From: an uncultured Planctomycetales bacterium
GTDB taxonomy: Bacteria > Planctomycetota > Planctomycetia > Pirellulales > Thermoguttaceae
Direction: 5' to 3'
Assembly: GCA_937889015.1 (NCBI GenBank)
Contig: CALARR010000339.1
Location: 1-64,000 of the forward strand
Length of the DNA: 64,000 nucleotides
The notes beneath the pieces are model-generated. The model had not been told where the DNA came from, made no database searches, and saw only the letters and a list, made by a program, of their open reading frames with translations. The position numbers and the translations under genes are program-made. This document shows positions 43,680 through 52,516 of this stretch, piece by piece (positions within the stretch are counted from its first letter, which is position 1; each line of letters starts with the position of its first letter).

Positions 43680-45341
43680 ATGAATCGTCTCGCGGCGGCC
43701 CTTCTATCCGTTGCTTCGCTGTGCGGACTGTTGCTGACGGCGTCTGTCACGTCGCACGCCGCGACTGGCGCAGGGCCGGCGCGTCCGAATGTGCTGTTCA
43801 TCATCGCCGACGACCTAGGCTGGGGGGATCTGGGCTGCTACGGTAACCCGGTTCTGGATACGCCCGCGATCGACTCACTGGCCCGGCAGGGCGTGCGTCT
43901 GACGGCCCATTACTCGCCTTCGCCGCTGTGTGCGCCGGCGCGGGCCGGATACCTCACGGGGCGGTACAACCACCGGACCGGCGCGGTCGATGTCCCCAGC
44001 AATCGCGGTCTGGACCGGATTGATCTGTCTGAAAAGACCTTGGGCGACTACTTCCGGCACGCCGGCTATCGGACGGCGCTGGTGGGCAAGTGGCACAACG
44101 GGCTGTATTGCCGGGACTATCTGCCGCATCGACGCGGATTTGACCTGTTCTTTGGGTTCCCCAACGGCGGGCAGGACTATTGGAAATGGAATCTGCTGCG
44201 TAACGACGTGGCCGTGCCGCACGACGGCCGGTATTTGACCGACGCGCTAAACGACGAGGCCATCCGGTTCATCCTGGATTGTGCCGGGCAGCCCTTTGCC
44301 CTGTTTCTGGCCCATCATGCGCCGCACAGTCCGCTGGCGGCGCCCGAGGCGTTGGTCCGCAAGTATCGCCAGCGACTCGGTGCGAACGGGGCCGAGGCCG
44401 TGGCGGTCACCTACGCCATGATCGAGGCCATGGATACGGGTCTGGCACGCGTGTTTCAGACGCTCCGGGACGAGCGGTTGTGGGACAAGACCATCATCGT
44501 GTTCACTAGCGACAACGGTCCGGTGCTGGGGCGCGAAGCCCAGTTCGGTTCGCAGAAACGGTTCAACGGCCCCTTTTCCGGCCAGAAGCAGGATGTGTTG
44601 GAGGGGGGCGTCCGCGTGCCGTGCATCGTGGCCTGGCCCGGGCATGTGCCCGAAGGCAAGACCGTGGACGTGCCCGTGCACGGGTGCGATTGGCTGCCGA
44701 CCCTTTTTGCGTTGACCGGTCGAGAGGCTCCGGAGGGGGCCAAGCCGCTGGACGGGCAGGACATCATGCCGCTGCTCTTGGGGCAACCGGCACCTGAACT
44801 GGTGCAGCGATCGCTTCCTTTCCAGCGCAACCGCTACGCACCGGTGCCGTATGTCAACGCCGCGATGCGCGAGGGCCGTTGGAAGCTGTATTGGCCAGGC
44901 GACGCGGCATCGCTGAAGAAGGACACCGGGCGCGACAATCCCTCGTACCTGCGCGGGATCGTGCGTCCGCACTGGGAAATGCCGCTGGACGCGCAACTGG
45001 ATCCGCCCAGGACGGTCGAGCAACCTCCGGCGCGTCTTTACGACCTGGAGACCGACCCGTCGGAGCAGCACGACGTGTCGGCAGAGCATCCGGAGATCGT
45101 CCGAACGCTTTCGGCGAAGCACGAGGCCTGGTACAGCGCGGTCGCCACCCAGTGGCAGGCGTCGCGTGCGCGGATCGTGGCCCACGACCGCGACTATTGG
45201 AAGGGCCGAACGCCGCCCGATCCGGCCGTGCTATTCGATGGCTACTGGCAGTGGAAATTCGCCCCGAAAGGCACCGACCCCAAGACGGCCGACCCGCTGA
45301 AGGTGTTTCGCGGGTATTGGGACGGCCGGGCAAGGCCGTGA
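43680..45341 (+). CDS. Secreted type I sulfatase (arylsulfatase family)
   Basis: ATG at 43680 has GAGGA eight bases upstream and gives 553 residues with a signal peptide (LLSVASLCGLLLTASVTSHA). The sulfatase hallmarks are present. NVLFIIADDLGWGDLG holds the two metal Asp residues, and PLCAPARAGYLTGRY contains the C-x-P-x-R motif whose Cys would become formylglycine. VGKWHNG and TIIVFTSDNGPVLG complete the metal site. It acts on a sulfated substrate outside the cytoplasm. No maturase gene is in the window. Its last 124 bases are repeated downstream at 46670-46794. Confidence 0.93.
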   Translation: MNRLAAALLSVASLCGLLLTASVTSHAATGAGPARPNVLFIIADDLGWGDLGCYGNPVLDTPAIDSLARQGVRLTAHYSPSPLCAPARAGYLTGRYNHRTGAVDVPSNRGLDRIDLSEKTLGDYFRHAGYRTALVGKWHNGLYCRDYLPHRRGFDLFFGFPNGGQDYWKWNLLRNDVAVPHDGRYLTDALNDEAIRFILDCAGQPFALFLAHHAPHSPLAAPEALVRKYRQRLGANGAEAVAVTYAMIEAMDTGLARVFQTLRDERLWDKTIIVFTSDNGPVLGREAQFGSQKRFNGPFSGQKQDVLEGGVRVPCIVAWPGHVPEGKTVDVPVHGCDWLPTLFALTGREAPEGAKPLDGQDIMPLLLGQPAPELVQRSLPFQRNRYAPVPYVNAAMREGRWKLYWPGDAASLKKDTGRDNPSYLRGIVRPHWEMPLDAQLDPPRTVEQPPARLYDLETDPSEQHDVSAEHPEIVRTLSAKHEAWYSAVATQWQASRARIVAHDRDYWKGRTPPDPAVLFDGYWQWKFAPKGTDPKTADPLKVFRGYWDGRARP

Positions 45342-45408
45342 GACGCCGTCCTTGGTTTCTCCGCACGGGCCGCGATTCTGTCAGACCGTCGGATGTGGAG
45401 GGAATTCG

Positions 45409-46635
45409 ATGAGAATCTCGATCGGACGGTTTCTTGCAGTGCTGGTTATGGCCACGCTCGGTCACGCGCAGGAGAGCGGCCTGCCGCCGATGCTGAGACT
45501 ACCGGACACGGGCGAGGATCCCGCGGCGATCAAGTACCAGTCGCTTCCAGTACTGGCTGGCGAGCACACAGTGGTGACGCCGCCCGACACCATGCACCGC
45601 CTGCACGCCTATCTAACGCACCACGGCGGTATGTTTTGGTGCATGTGGAGCGAGGGTGCAGCGGGGGGAAGGAATCCGGAGGAGGGCGGGCCCAACATGG
45701 ACCACCCCGGGCAGGAGGTCATGTATTCAAGAAGTCGAGACGGAATGACCTGGGGGCCGGCTGGGAGGCTGTCCGGCGCCCCAGGCGCGGAGGGGCTGCG
45801 CTACATCGCGCGTGGTTTTTGGGAGCGCGACGGACGGTTGCTGGCTTTGGCGAGCGAGGACGAGGCGTTGAACGCGAAGGGACGTGTGAGCTTTTTCGGG
45901 AAGAGCCTGCGTCTGCTCGGTTTCGCTTGGGATACGGATCGCGGCGTCTGGACTGGCCCGGATCTTGTGGCGGACGATGCGATCAACAATTTTCCGCCGC
46001 GTCGCCTGCCGAGTGGAGAATGGGGGATGACTCGTCGCGACCATAAGCGGAGAGCGTTCATGATGATCGGCGGCCGCTCCTCTCCGTCCGCCTGGCATAG
46101 CTGGCCAATGGCGGTCGCTCGCGGCGGTGACGAGTCGGGAGAGCTGAAGGTGGATGAGCCGGAATGGTGGGAATTGCCCGACGGGCGTCTGTTGGGCGTG
46201 TATCGTGACAATGGCGGTTCGCGTCGGCTGTTTCGTTCTGTGTCCGAGGATGGCGGCCGAACGTGGACGCGACCGGAAAAGACCAATTTCCCCGACGCGA
46301 CATCGAAGTTCTTCGGTTTGCGCACGTCGCGTGGCGACTACCTGTTGTTTTCGAATCCCGGCTGGCGGAGAAATCCGCTGTGCGTGGCGACGTCGGACGA
46401 CGGCGTGACATTCACGCGTCTGGCGCGCCTTCCCGTTCCGGTCGCCGCCGAGGGCGGGCGGTTCGACGCGACCAATTCGGCGGGCACATATCAATACCCG
46501 TTCGCGCTGGAGCGCGAGGGAAGGGTGTTTGTGGCGTATTCGCGCAACGTGAAGACGATCGAGATCATCCGCGTATCGCTGGATGAAATCGATCGTCTGC
46601 GCACCAGTCGCCTGGCAGCGGGGGCAGGCGAGTGA
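45409..46635 (+). CDS. Secreted sialidase-like (BNR) protein
   Basis: ATG at 45409 follows GGAGGG and gives 408 residues with a signal peptide (MRISIGRFLAVLVMATLGHA). The fold is that of a sialidase-like propeller: Asp boxes SRDGMTWGP and SEDGGRTWTRP and a weaker TSDDGVTFTR, with strand motifs such as MFWCMWSEGAA and YPFALEREGRVFVAYS. A C-terminal Arg/Glu active-site set cannot be confirmed. It is flanked on both sides by the sulfatase 3' sequence, which suggests that it was inserted into, or kept between, duplicated sulfatase ends. Confidence 0.8.
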   Translation: MRISIGRFLAVLVMATLGHAQESGLPPMLRLPDTGEDPAAIKYQSLPVLAGEHTVVTPPDTMHRLHAYLTHHGGMFWCMWSEGAAGGRNPEEGGPNMDHPGQEVMYSRSRDGMTWGPAGRLSGAPGAEGLRYIARGFWERDGRLLALASEDEALNAKGRVSFFGKSLRLLGFAWDTDRGVWTGPDLVADDAINNFPPRRLPSGEWGMTRRDHKRRAFMMIGGRSSPSAWHSWPMAVARGGDESGELKVDEPEWWELPDGRLLGVYRDNGGSRRLFRSVSEDGGRTWTRPEKTNFPDATSKFFGLRTSRGDYLLFSNPGWRRNPLCVATSDDGVTFTRLARLPVPVAAEGGRFDATNSAGTYQYPFALEREGRVFVAYSRNVKTIEIIRVSLDEIDRLRTSRLAAGAGE

Positions 46636-46669
46636 ACGGATTGTGTCACGATCGCGATTGTTGCAGGGA

Positions 46670-46800
46670 GCGAATGGCGCCCGATCCGGCCGCGGTGTTT
46701 GAGAGCTTCTGGCAGTGAAAATCTGCACCGAAGGACATGGCCCCAAAGACGGCCGACCCGCTGAAGGTGTTTCGCGGGTATTGGGACGGCCGGGCTGAGC
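46670..46800 (+). pseudogene. Duplicated 3' end of the sulfatase gene
   Basis: Bases 46670-46794 match 45207-45330, the end of the sulfatase gene. The first ~75 bases are diverged and carry a stop (CAG TGA near 46715). The last 49 bases (46746-46794 versus 45282-45330) are identical. No start is present, so it is a non-coding remnant of a duplicated gene. Confidence 0.85.
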
Positions 46801-46835
46801 CTCGAAACACCTCTCGGCTTGGTCTCGTACGCGAT

Positions 46836-48563
46836 TCAAGGAATGACCGGCAGCAGGACGTGCGACGGGTGTTCGGCGTCGTGATAGACGGTCTGGGTCG
46901 CCTTGCAGCGTTGGGCGTCGGCGCCGAACGCGTGGCCCGTGTTGGGATTGCGGTCGAAACGGGGGAAGTTGCTGCTGGAGACCTCAACGCGAACGCGGTG
47001 GCCGGGGAGGAAGACGTTGCTGGTCACCCAGAGGTCGATTTCGTAGCGATAGACCTGGCCCGGCTCAATCAGAGACGGCGCGTCGTCCGGTTGGCGGTAG
47101 CGGGCGCGCACGATTCCGTCGCAGAGGTTGATCGCGCGTCCGTCGGGCCAGACGTCGACGAGCTTGGCCGTCCAGTCGGTGTCGGTGGCCGTGCTGGCGG
47201 CATAGAGCACGACCTTGACCGGGCCGGTCACTTCCAGTTCGGCAGTGAGGGGCTCGCCAGTGAAGACCAGGACGTCGGGCCGTTTTTCGATTTCGGCCTG
47301 GTCGAAAGGCCCCGCGCCCCCGTAGAGAAGGCAGCCGCCGAGCGTGGGCACCGGGTCGTCCGGATCGTAGACGAACCGGTCGGGCTGCTGGCTGGCTGGT
47401 TTGTCGGGGCTCAGCCGCCCATCGCCCGTGGCCGTGTTGGCCGATCCGTTGCTGTGAAGGTAGCAGGGGGTGAACCGGGTGCGCGCCAGCGGCCACTCCT
47501 GTTCGTCGCGCCACTGGTTCCGGCCCATCACGAAGATCCGGAACGGGGGCCAGCGATCGACGTCCGAGGGCTGTTGTTTGAGCCAGCGGTCGAACCACTG
47601 GGATTGGATGGCCGGCATGTCCACCAGCGAGTCCTTGCCGAAATCCTGGTCGCCCAGCTTCTGGCTTCGATTGGCGCCGTGCGGCCAGGGGCCCATAAGC
47701 AGGTGCAGGTGCTTGCGAGCCTCGGGCGAACGAGACTGAGCGCGAACCTCATTCAGGTGTCGGATCACGCTGGCGGTGAAGATATCGTACCAGCCGCAGA
47801 CGGCGAAGATGGGCGTGGTGATGTTTTGGGCCTGACCGCGCAGGGAGCAGGGCTTCCAGTAGTCGTCGAACTGTGGGTGGGCGATCCAGTCCTGGAGGTA
47901 TGGCACGGGCTTCTCCAGGGCCGTGTCCCAGGTGCGCAACGGAAGCGTTCGGAGCCAGTCCTCGCGCTTCCACTGGCGCATTGCGGTGCTGCCGCCCGTG
48001 CCCGAGCCCCAGCCCATCATCAACTGGAGTTGAAAGGCCCCGCCGACGTAGGCCAGGTCGTCGTACGGGTCGATTAGGGGTACGGTCGTGAAGAGGGCAC
48101 GCAGCGCATCGCTCGACACGGGCGCCGTGGACCATTGCGTGAAGCCGACGTAGGAGCCGCCCATCATGCCGATTGCGCCGTTGCACCAGGGTTGGCGGGC
48201 GATCCATCGGATGGTGTCTTCGCCATCGAGCCGTTCGTGGATAAAGGGGACCCAAACGCCGGCCGATTGCCCTCTGCCGCGGCAATCCTGACTGACGACC
48301 GCGTATCCCTGGGAGGGCAGCGATCCGCCGGACTTGGCTTTGCTGTAGGGGGTGCGCAAGAGGACCACGGGGAACTTGCCCTCGGCCGACGGCAGCCAGA
48401 TGTTGGCCGACAACTCCACCCCGTCGCGCATCGGAATCTTGACGTCGGAGAGTGCCGCCGGCTTGGAGGCGACAACAACATCGGCCGCGCGGCCGGACGT
48501 GGCCAGGGCCGCCGCGATCGCCAAGAGCCAAAGCGCCGCCATTCGCAGGGCCTGGATGTTCAT
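46836..48563 (-). CDS. Secreted CocE/NonD-family serine hydrolase
   Basis: The 575-residue product has a signal peptide (MAALWLLAIAAALATSGRAA) and the X-Pro dipeptidyl-peptidase/CocE layout. An alpha/beta-hydrolase domain opens with IPMRDGVELSANIWLP. The nucleophile Ser is in IGMMGGSYVGF (about residue 138), the Asp in CGWYDIF and the His in GPWPHGANRS. The C-terminal jelly-roll domain (about 350-575) ends with FLPGHRVRVEVSSSNFPRFD. It cleaves an ester or amide bond; the natural substrate is unknown. It is convergent with the sialidase-like gene. Confidence 0.9.
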   Translation of the reverse strand: MNIQALRMAALWLLAIAAALATSGRAADVVVASKPAALSDVKIPMRDGVELSANIWLPSAEGKFPVVLLRTPYSKAKSGGSLPSQGYAVVSQDCRGRGQSAGVWVPFIHERLDGEDTIRWIARQPWCNGAIGMMGGSYVGFTQWSTAPVSSDALRALFTTVPLIDPYDDLAYVGGAFQLQLMMGWGSGTGGSTAMRQWKREDWLRTLPLRTWDTALEKPVPYLQDWIAHPQFDDYWKPCSLRGQAQNITTPIFAVCGWYDIFTASVIRHLNEVRAQSRSPEARKHLHLLMGPWPHGANRSQKLGDQDFGKDSLVDMPAIQSQWFDRWLKQQPSDVDRWPPFRIFVMGRNQWRDEQEWPLARTRFTPCYLHSNGSANTATGDGRLSPDKPASQQPDRFVYDPDDPVPTLGGCLLYGGAGPFDQAEIEKRPDVLVFTGEPLTAELEVTGPVKVVLYAASTATDTDWTAKLVDVWPDGRAINLCDGIVRARYRQPDDAPSLIEPGQVYRYEIDLWVTSNVFLPGHRVRVEVSSSNFPRFDRNPNTGHAFGADAQRCKATQTVYHDAEHPSHVLLPVIP

Positions 48564-48786
48564 GGTTTCCTTCTTTGTGCGTTGGGGAGCTCAAACGGAG
48601 TGGGATAAGACGGACAAGCCGTCACTATATCGCTTGGGAGAGATGTAGGAAAGACGCCCACATCACGCCAGTCGCTGAACGCGCCGGATGTACGGCGAAC
48701 CGCTGCGAGGGTGCCACTGCGCAGGTGCGAAAGAACCAGGATTGGGTGATTTTGGATGAACGTGAGGCCGACGGGCCGCGATGAGA

Positions 48787-48951
48787 TCACCAGATACCGA
48801 GCCAGAGGCCAATCTCATAGACGGCGAAGGCGGTGGCGAGGATCGCCATGGCCGGAATAAGAGGTATCCAACGCCCGCATTTTGGGCATCTCAGATCCCA
48901 AGGCTGGAAGCAGGTTCCGCAGCCCTTGCAGCGGCTCAATTTGATGCTCAT
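48787..48951 (-). CDS. Small zinc-ribbon membrane protein
   Basis: From ATG at 48951 the product has 54 residues: a zinc-ribbon-like CKGCGTCFQPWDLRCPKCG followed by one membrane helix (LIPAMAILATAFAVYEIGLW). Two C-x-x-C knuckles next to a membrane helix are typical of small zinc-ribbon membrane proteins. An open frame reaches 49077, but it adds no recognisable domain. Function unknown. Confidence 0.6.
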   Translation of the reverse strand: MSIKLSRCKGCGTCFQPWDLRCPKCGRWIPLIPAMAILATAFAVYEIGLWLGIW

Positions 48952-49303
48952 GGGGCATCCCAATCGGATCGGCGGCAACACCGATGAGCCGAAGACGGCT
49001 TCGACTCGGGGGACGTGCGTCAATGCTGTCAGAACCGCTCTGCCGTAGACCTTGGCGAGAGTGGGTCTCTGTTGCATAGAGCCGCCTCGGCGTTTACCAT
49101 TCTAAGTGACGCGACACGGACAATCCACGTCCGGCTGTCGCGGTCGAGGTCCTTCGTCCTCTCAGGACGAGTGGTGTACTGGTTATGGCTGCATCTGATC
49201 CCGCCTGCTGTTTTCCCGACCTTTGTCCCCTGCTGCCCGGATGTGCGATGCAAAGCACGACGCATGCCGCGTCGGCGCCGCCGGGTCACGTAAGGAAGAC
49301 CTC

Positions 49304-50527
49304 ATGAGATTCCATCTGCCGTTGCTGGTGTTGTTGTCGATTCTGGCCGGAACTTGCGGTGCTGCGGAGCAGGCCTTGCCGCCGATGAAGACGCCGGAGA
49401 CGTCCAAGTTGTTCCGCAAGTACGTCGATCCCAAGTCGGGCGTGGTCTCGTATGTCCTCGCTGCCCGGATCGCCGAGGAACAGCAGAGCCTTTACTTCAC
49501 GCAGAAATCGATGACGGAAGACGGCCGCTTCCTCGTCTTCTCGATCTGCGGCGGCGAGCGTCGGACCGAGAAGACCATCGCGCTGATTGATTTCCTCAAG
49601 GACGAGCTTTTATCGCTGGAGGTCCGCGGCGGCCACCCCTTCCTCGACACGACCACGGCCATGCTCTACTGGTTCGAGGCGGACGGTTTCTTCCGGATGG
49701 ACCTGAGGGCCGCGTCGCGCCAGAAAGAGAAATTGTGTGATATTCCGAAGGAACTCAAAGATGAAGGTAAGCAGGTCAAGAGCTTGGTGACCCACGTGAC
49801 GCTCACGGCCGACCGGAGCCAGGTGTTCATGGATGCCCGGGTGGATGACCGTTTCATTCAGGGGATGCTGGACATCAAGACCGGGCGGTTCGAGAAATGG
49901 GGCGAAGAAGCGGTGTGCGTGAACCATGGCCAGATCAACCCGGTGAACGACCGGCTGGCCCTGTGCGCGCACGAAACCCGGTGGACCGATTCCCAGAATG
50001 TCGAGCACCGGATCCAGAAAGTCGACGGCGTCTATCCCAGGCTGCTGCTGGTGGAGCCCAACGGCAAACGCCGCATCGTTCCGCCGCTGAACAACTACGC
50101 GACCCACGAATACTGGTCGGCCGATGGAAAGGGGTTCTACTATTGCAGCTTCGGAAAGCAGAGCGGGGTCGTCTACTACGACCTGGCGAGCGGCCAGCAA
50201 CGGCTGGTGGCGCCGGTTGGGGCCCTCCACCACGCCACGATGACCACCGATCATCGCTACTTCACCTACGACCGAAGCGTGGGACCGTGGTACCGCGGCT
50301 GTTCGTGGCAGGTCGGGTTCTACAACTCCGTGACGGGCAAGGGGATCTTCTTGTACTCGGTGCTGCCGGCCTTCAACACGAAGGAGGAGCCGAGCAAGCT
50401 GCACCCGGACCCGCACCCGCAGTTCGTCTGCGGCGACCGGTACATCGTCTGCACGATCAACCGCGGCGACGGCCGCATGGACGTGTCGGTCACGCCGGTG
50501 GCACCGCTGATCGAAGAGACGCAGTGA
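49304..50527 (+). CDS. Secreted oligogalacturonate-lyase-like (PL22-like) beta-propeller protein
   Basis: ATG at 49304 has AAGGAAG upstream and gives 407 residues with a signal peptide (LPLLVLLSILAGTCGAAE). The propeller blades end in WD40-like motifs: SMTEDGRFLVFSI, THVTLTADRSQVFMD, THEYWSADGKGFYY, HHATMTTDHRYFTYD. Histidines matching the PL22 metal/active site occur in VCVNHGQINP, HHATM and LHPDPHPQF. PL22 enzymes cleave unsaturated galacturonate dimers from pectin. Secretion is unusual, since most characterised members are cytoplasmic. Confidence 0.8.
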   Translation: MRFHLPLLVLLSILAGTCGAAEQALPPMKTPETSKLFRKYVDPKSGVVSYVLAARIAEEQQSLYFTQKSMTEDGRFLVFSICGGERRTEKTIALIDFLKDELLSLEVRGGHPFLDTTTAMLYWFEADGFFRMDLRAASRQKEKLCDIPKELKDEGKQVKSLVTHVTLTADRSQVFMDARVDDRFIQGMLDIKTGRFEKWGEEAVCVNHGQINPVNDRLALCAHETRWTDSQNVEHRIQKVDGVYPRLLLVEPNGKRRIVPPLNNYATHEYWSADGKGFYYCSFGKQSGVVYYDLASGQQRLVAPVGALHHATMTTDHRYFTYDRSVGPWYRGCSWQVGFYNSVTGKGIFLYSVLPAFNTKEEPSKLHPDPHPQFVCGDRYIVCTINRGDGRMDVSVTPVAPLIEETQ

Positions 50528-50553
50528 GCAGCACGCGGGGCGGCAGGGCCGGG

Positions 50554-52449
50554 TTACGGCCCGTAAACGGCCTTCTGGACCGCCTTGAGGTAAGCGCCGT
50601 GCGGATCTTCGCGGCAGGGTACAAGCCAGCCGCCTTCGCCGATCTCGTTCCAGGCGTAGATGATGGCCAGGCGGTCCTTGGTGACTGCCGCCGGGTTCGC
50701 TTCCATCCAGGCGGCCATGCGTTGGAGCATTCCGCCGAACTCGTCCGGCGTGCCTTTGTCGAAGTACCATGAGACGGGCGAACCGTTGGGGCCGAGCCCC
50801 TCGCCGTTGGGCGCTTCCCACGGGCGGCGGTCCCAGCCTTGCGTAGCGACCGGGATGAAGGCCTGGCCCGGCACGGCCTGCCACGCCTGGACATTCGCTT
50901 CGACCAGTTCCTGGTAGGAGTGCCGCTCGGATTTCTTCTGCCCCGACATGGTTTTGGGCTTTACGTTGTAGGCGGTGCGGACCTGGAAGCCTTCGTCGAT
51001 CGTTCCGCCGCCGCAGCCCGCGACCGCGACACCGGGGAAGCCTGCCTTGCGTGCCGCCTCTTGCAGATAGGCGAGCCCTTGCTTGTCGGCGCCGCGTGGC
51101 GAGAAGATCACCAGCACCGGCTTGCCCTCGGATCGCAGGTAGCAGGGATGCTTGAAGAGCGTGATCCAGTGGTCGGCCGCCTGGCGCCAGGCTTGGGGCC
51201 CGACGATCTCGGCTCCGCGGTGATTGGCGACCAGCAGCGAGAACTCCATCCGGCGGTTGTTCTTCGCCTTCATGAACAACTGCATGGGTAGGTGTTTCGG
51301 GTCCTGGTCGATGGCCTGGACGTTGATCGGGCCTTTGTTGTCGTGCCAGTACCAGCAGAAGGAGAAATAGGACACGCCGTGGTCGGCCGCCAGGTCGATC
51401 TGGCGCTCCATCAGTTCGGTCGTATCGTCGCGCCAGCCCCACACGGGCGTGCGGCCCGCGAATTCGGTCGCCAGTTTCCTGGTGAAATGGGTCGGCATGC
51501 CCTTGGCCCAGGCGTGCTCGGGCGAGCCGTCGTCGAAGGGGCTCTTGCCGGCCCAGCCGGCGAAGAAATAGGCCCCGAGTTTCATGCGAGGCGACTTGGC
51601 CGCACCTGCACGGCCCAGCGCGCCGAGCACGGCGTCGGCGATCGCGCGCATTCCTTTGTCGCCCGGGTGCTTTCCGACCCCGGCGTGCTGGTACGGATGC
51701 TCCGACCGGGCAAAATGCGACTCGTCCTTGTCGAGCCCGGCCAGCGAAACGAAGGTGCCCTTGACCTGTTCGCAGGCCAATCGCAGGGCCTCGTCCTTGG
51801 CGGTGTCGGAGAAGAAGCAGCTACGCACGAGGATGGTGGGCGACCGATCGGCGCGGATGTCATTCAGCAGTTTCAACAGGCTGTTGGTGAACAGCATCTT
51901 GGAGCCGGTCCCAGAACCTGTCGACAACTCCGCTGCGCTGGGCCGCGCGACCTGGCTGTGATGGTTCTGGGACAGATTCTTGGCCTCGGCGGCGGTCAGG
52001 GGCTTGGCGTCGGGTTTGGCGGCCGCGCCAGGCTGGTTGGTGTTGAACGTGCCGGCATCCTTGACCTGTTTCGACAGGTCGATGCCGAGCCCTCGCACGT
52101 TCTCGCCGATCGCCACCACGATCAGGTCCGGATCGAAGGCGCGCGACTCCTTGACCAGGTCCGCGGTGTCGTAGGTGGTGTACTGGCGCTCGAAGCCGGC
52201 GATGTTCTTAACCAGGATCGCCGGCAGCGTCCCGTCCTTCTTCCGCAGCCCCTGGGTGATCAGGTGCGCGCAGTCCTTGTCCGGCGCGCTGGCCGCCATG
52301 CCCCAGTTGCCTGTCCAGCCGATGCTGGGCGCTGGGCCGTGCAATGTGATGCTGTTGCCCAGGAACAGGATGCGTTGGAACTCCTGGGCCGAAGCAAAAC
52401 CGACACAACACACCCCGATGCACAACGCGACGCAGAGGTTACGGTTCAT
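50554..52449 (-). CDS. SGNH-hydrolase fused to GH99/WbsX-like domain, carrying a palindromic-repeat insertion
   Basis: ATG at 52449 has AGGAAAAG upstream and gives 631 residues with a signal peptide (LCVALCIGVCCVGFASA). Residues ~22-285 are an SGNH/GDSL-type esterase: RILFLGNSITLHG (block I Ser), VVAIGENVRG (block III) and the C-terminal DKDESHFARS with HPGDKGM for Asp-His. Residues ~290-631 match the WbsX/GH99-like TIM barrel: KLGAYFFAGWAGKSPFDDG, ISYFSF-type strand VSYFSFCWYW, and IYAWNEIGEGG with the catalytic-site Glu. Residues ~157-183 (LSQNHHSQVARPSAAELSTG) are encoded by repeat copy 5, inside the esterase domain. Confidence 0.82.
   Translation of the reverse strand: MNRNLCVALCIGVCCVGFASAQEFQRILFLGNSITLHGPAPSIGWTGNWGMAASAPDKDCAHLITQGLRKKDGTLPAILVKNIAGFERQYTTYDTADLVKESRAFDPDLIVVAIGENVRGLGIDLSKQVKDAGTFNTNQPGAAAKPDAKPLTAAEAKNLSQNHHSQVARPSAAELSTGSGTGSKMLFTNSLLKLLNDIRADRSPTILVRSCFFSDTAKDEALRLACEQVKGTFVSLAGLDKDESHFARSEHPYQHAGVGKHPGDKGMRAIADAVLGALGRAGAAKSPRMKLGAYFFAGWAGKSPFDDGSPEHAWAKGMPTHFTRKLATEFAGRTPVWGWRDDTTELMERQIDLAADHGVSYFSFCWYWHDNKGPINVQAIDQDPKHLPMQLFMKAKNNRRMEFSLLVANHRGAEIVGPQAWRQAADHWITLFKHPCYLRSEGKPVLVIFSPRGADKQGLAYLQEAARKAGFPGVAVAGCGGGTIDEGFQVRTAYNVKPKTMSGQKKSERHSYQELVEANVQAWQAVPGQAFIPVATQGWDRRPWEAPNGEGLGPNGSPVSWYFDKGTPDEFGGMLQRMAAWMEANPAAVTKDRLAIIYAWNEIGEGGWLVPCREDPHGAYLKAVQKAVYGP
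51901..51982 (+). repeat. Dispersed palindromic element, copy 5 (inside a coding sequence)
   Basis: Arms GTCCCAGAACC (51908-51918) and GGTTCTGGGAC (51963-51973) are perfect 11-base inverted repeats around a 44-base loop. The outer motifs GGAGCC and GATTCTTGG agree with the other copies. The copy keeps the reading frame of the host gene. Confidence 0.85.
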
Positions 52450-52516
52450 GGCTGTCTTTTCCTGGCGGAATGGCTTCAAAGGCTTCATCGTTTGAGCCGC
52501 CGCGTGTGGGAGGCGA

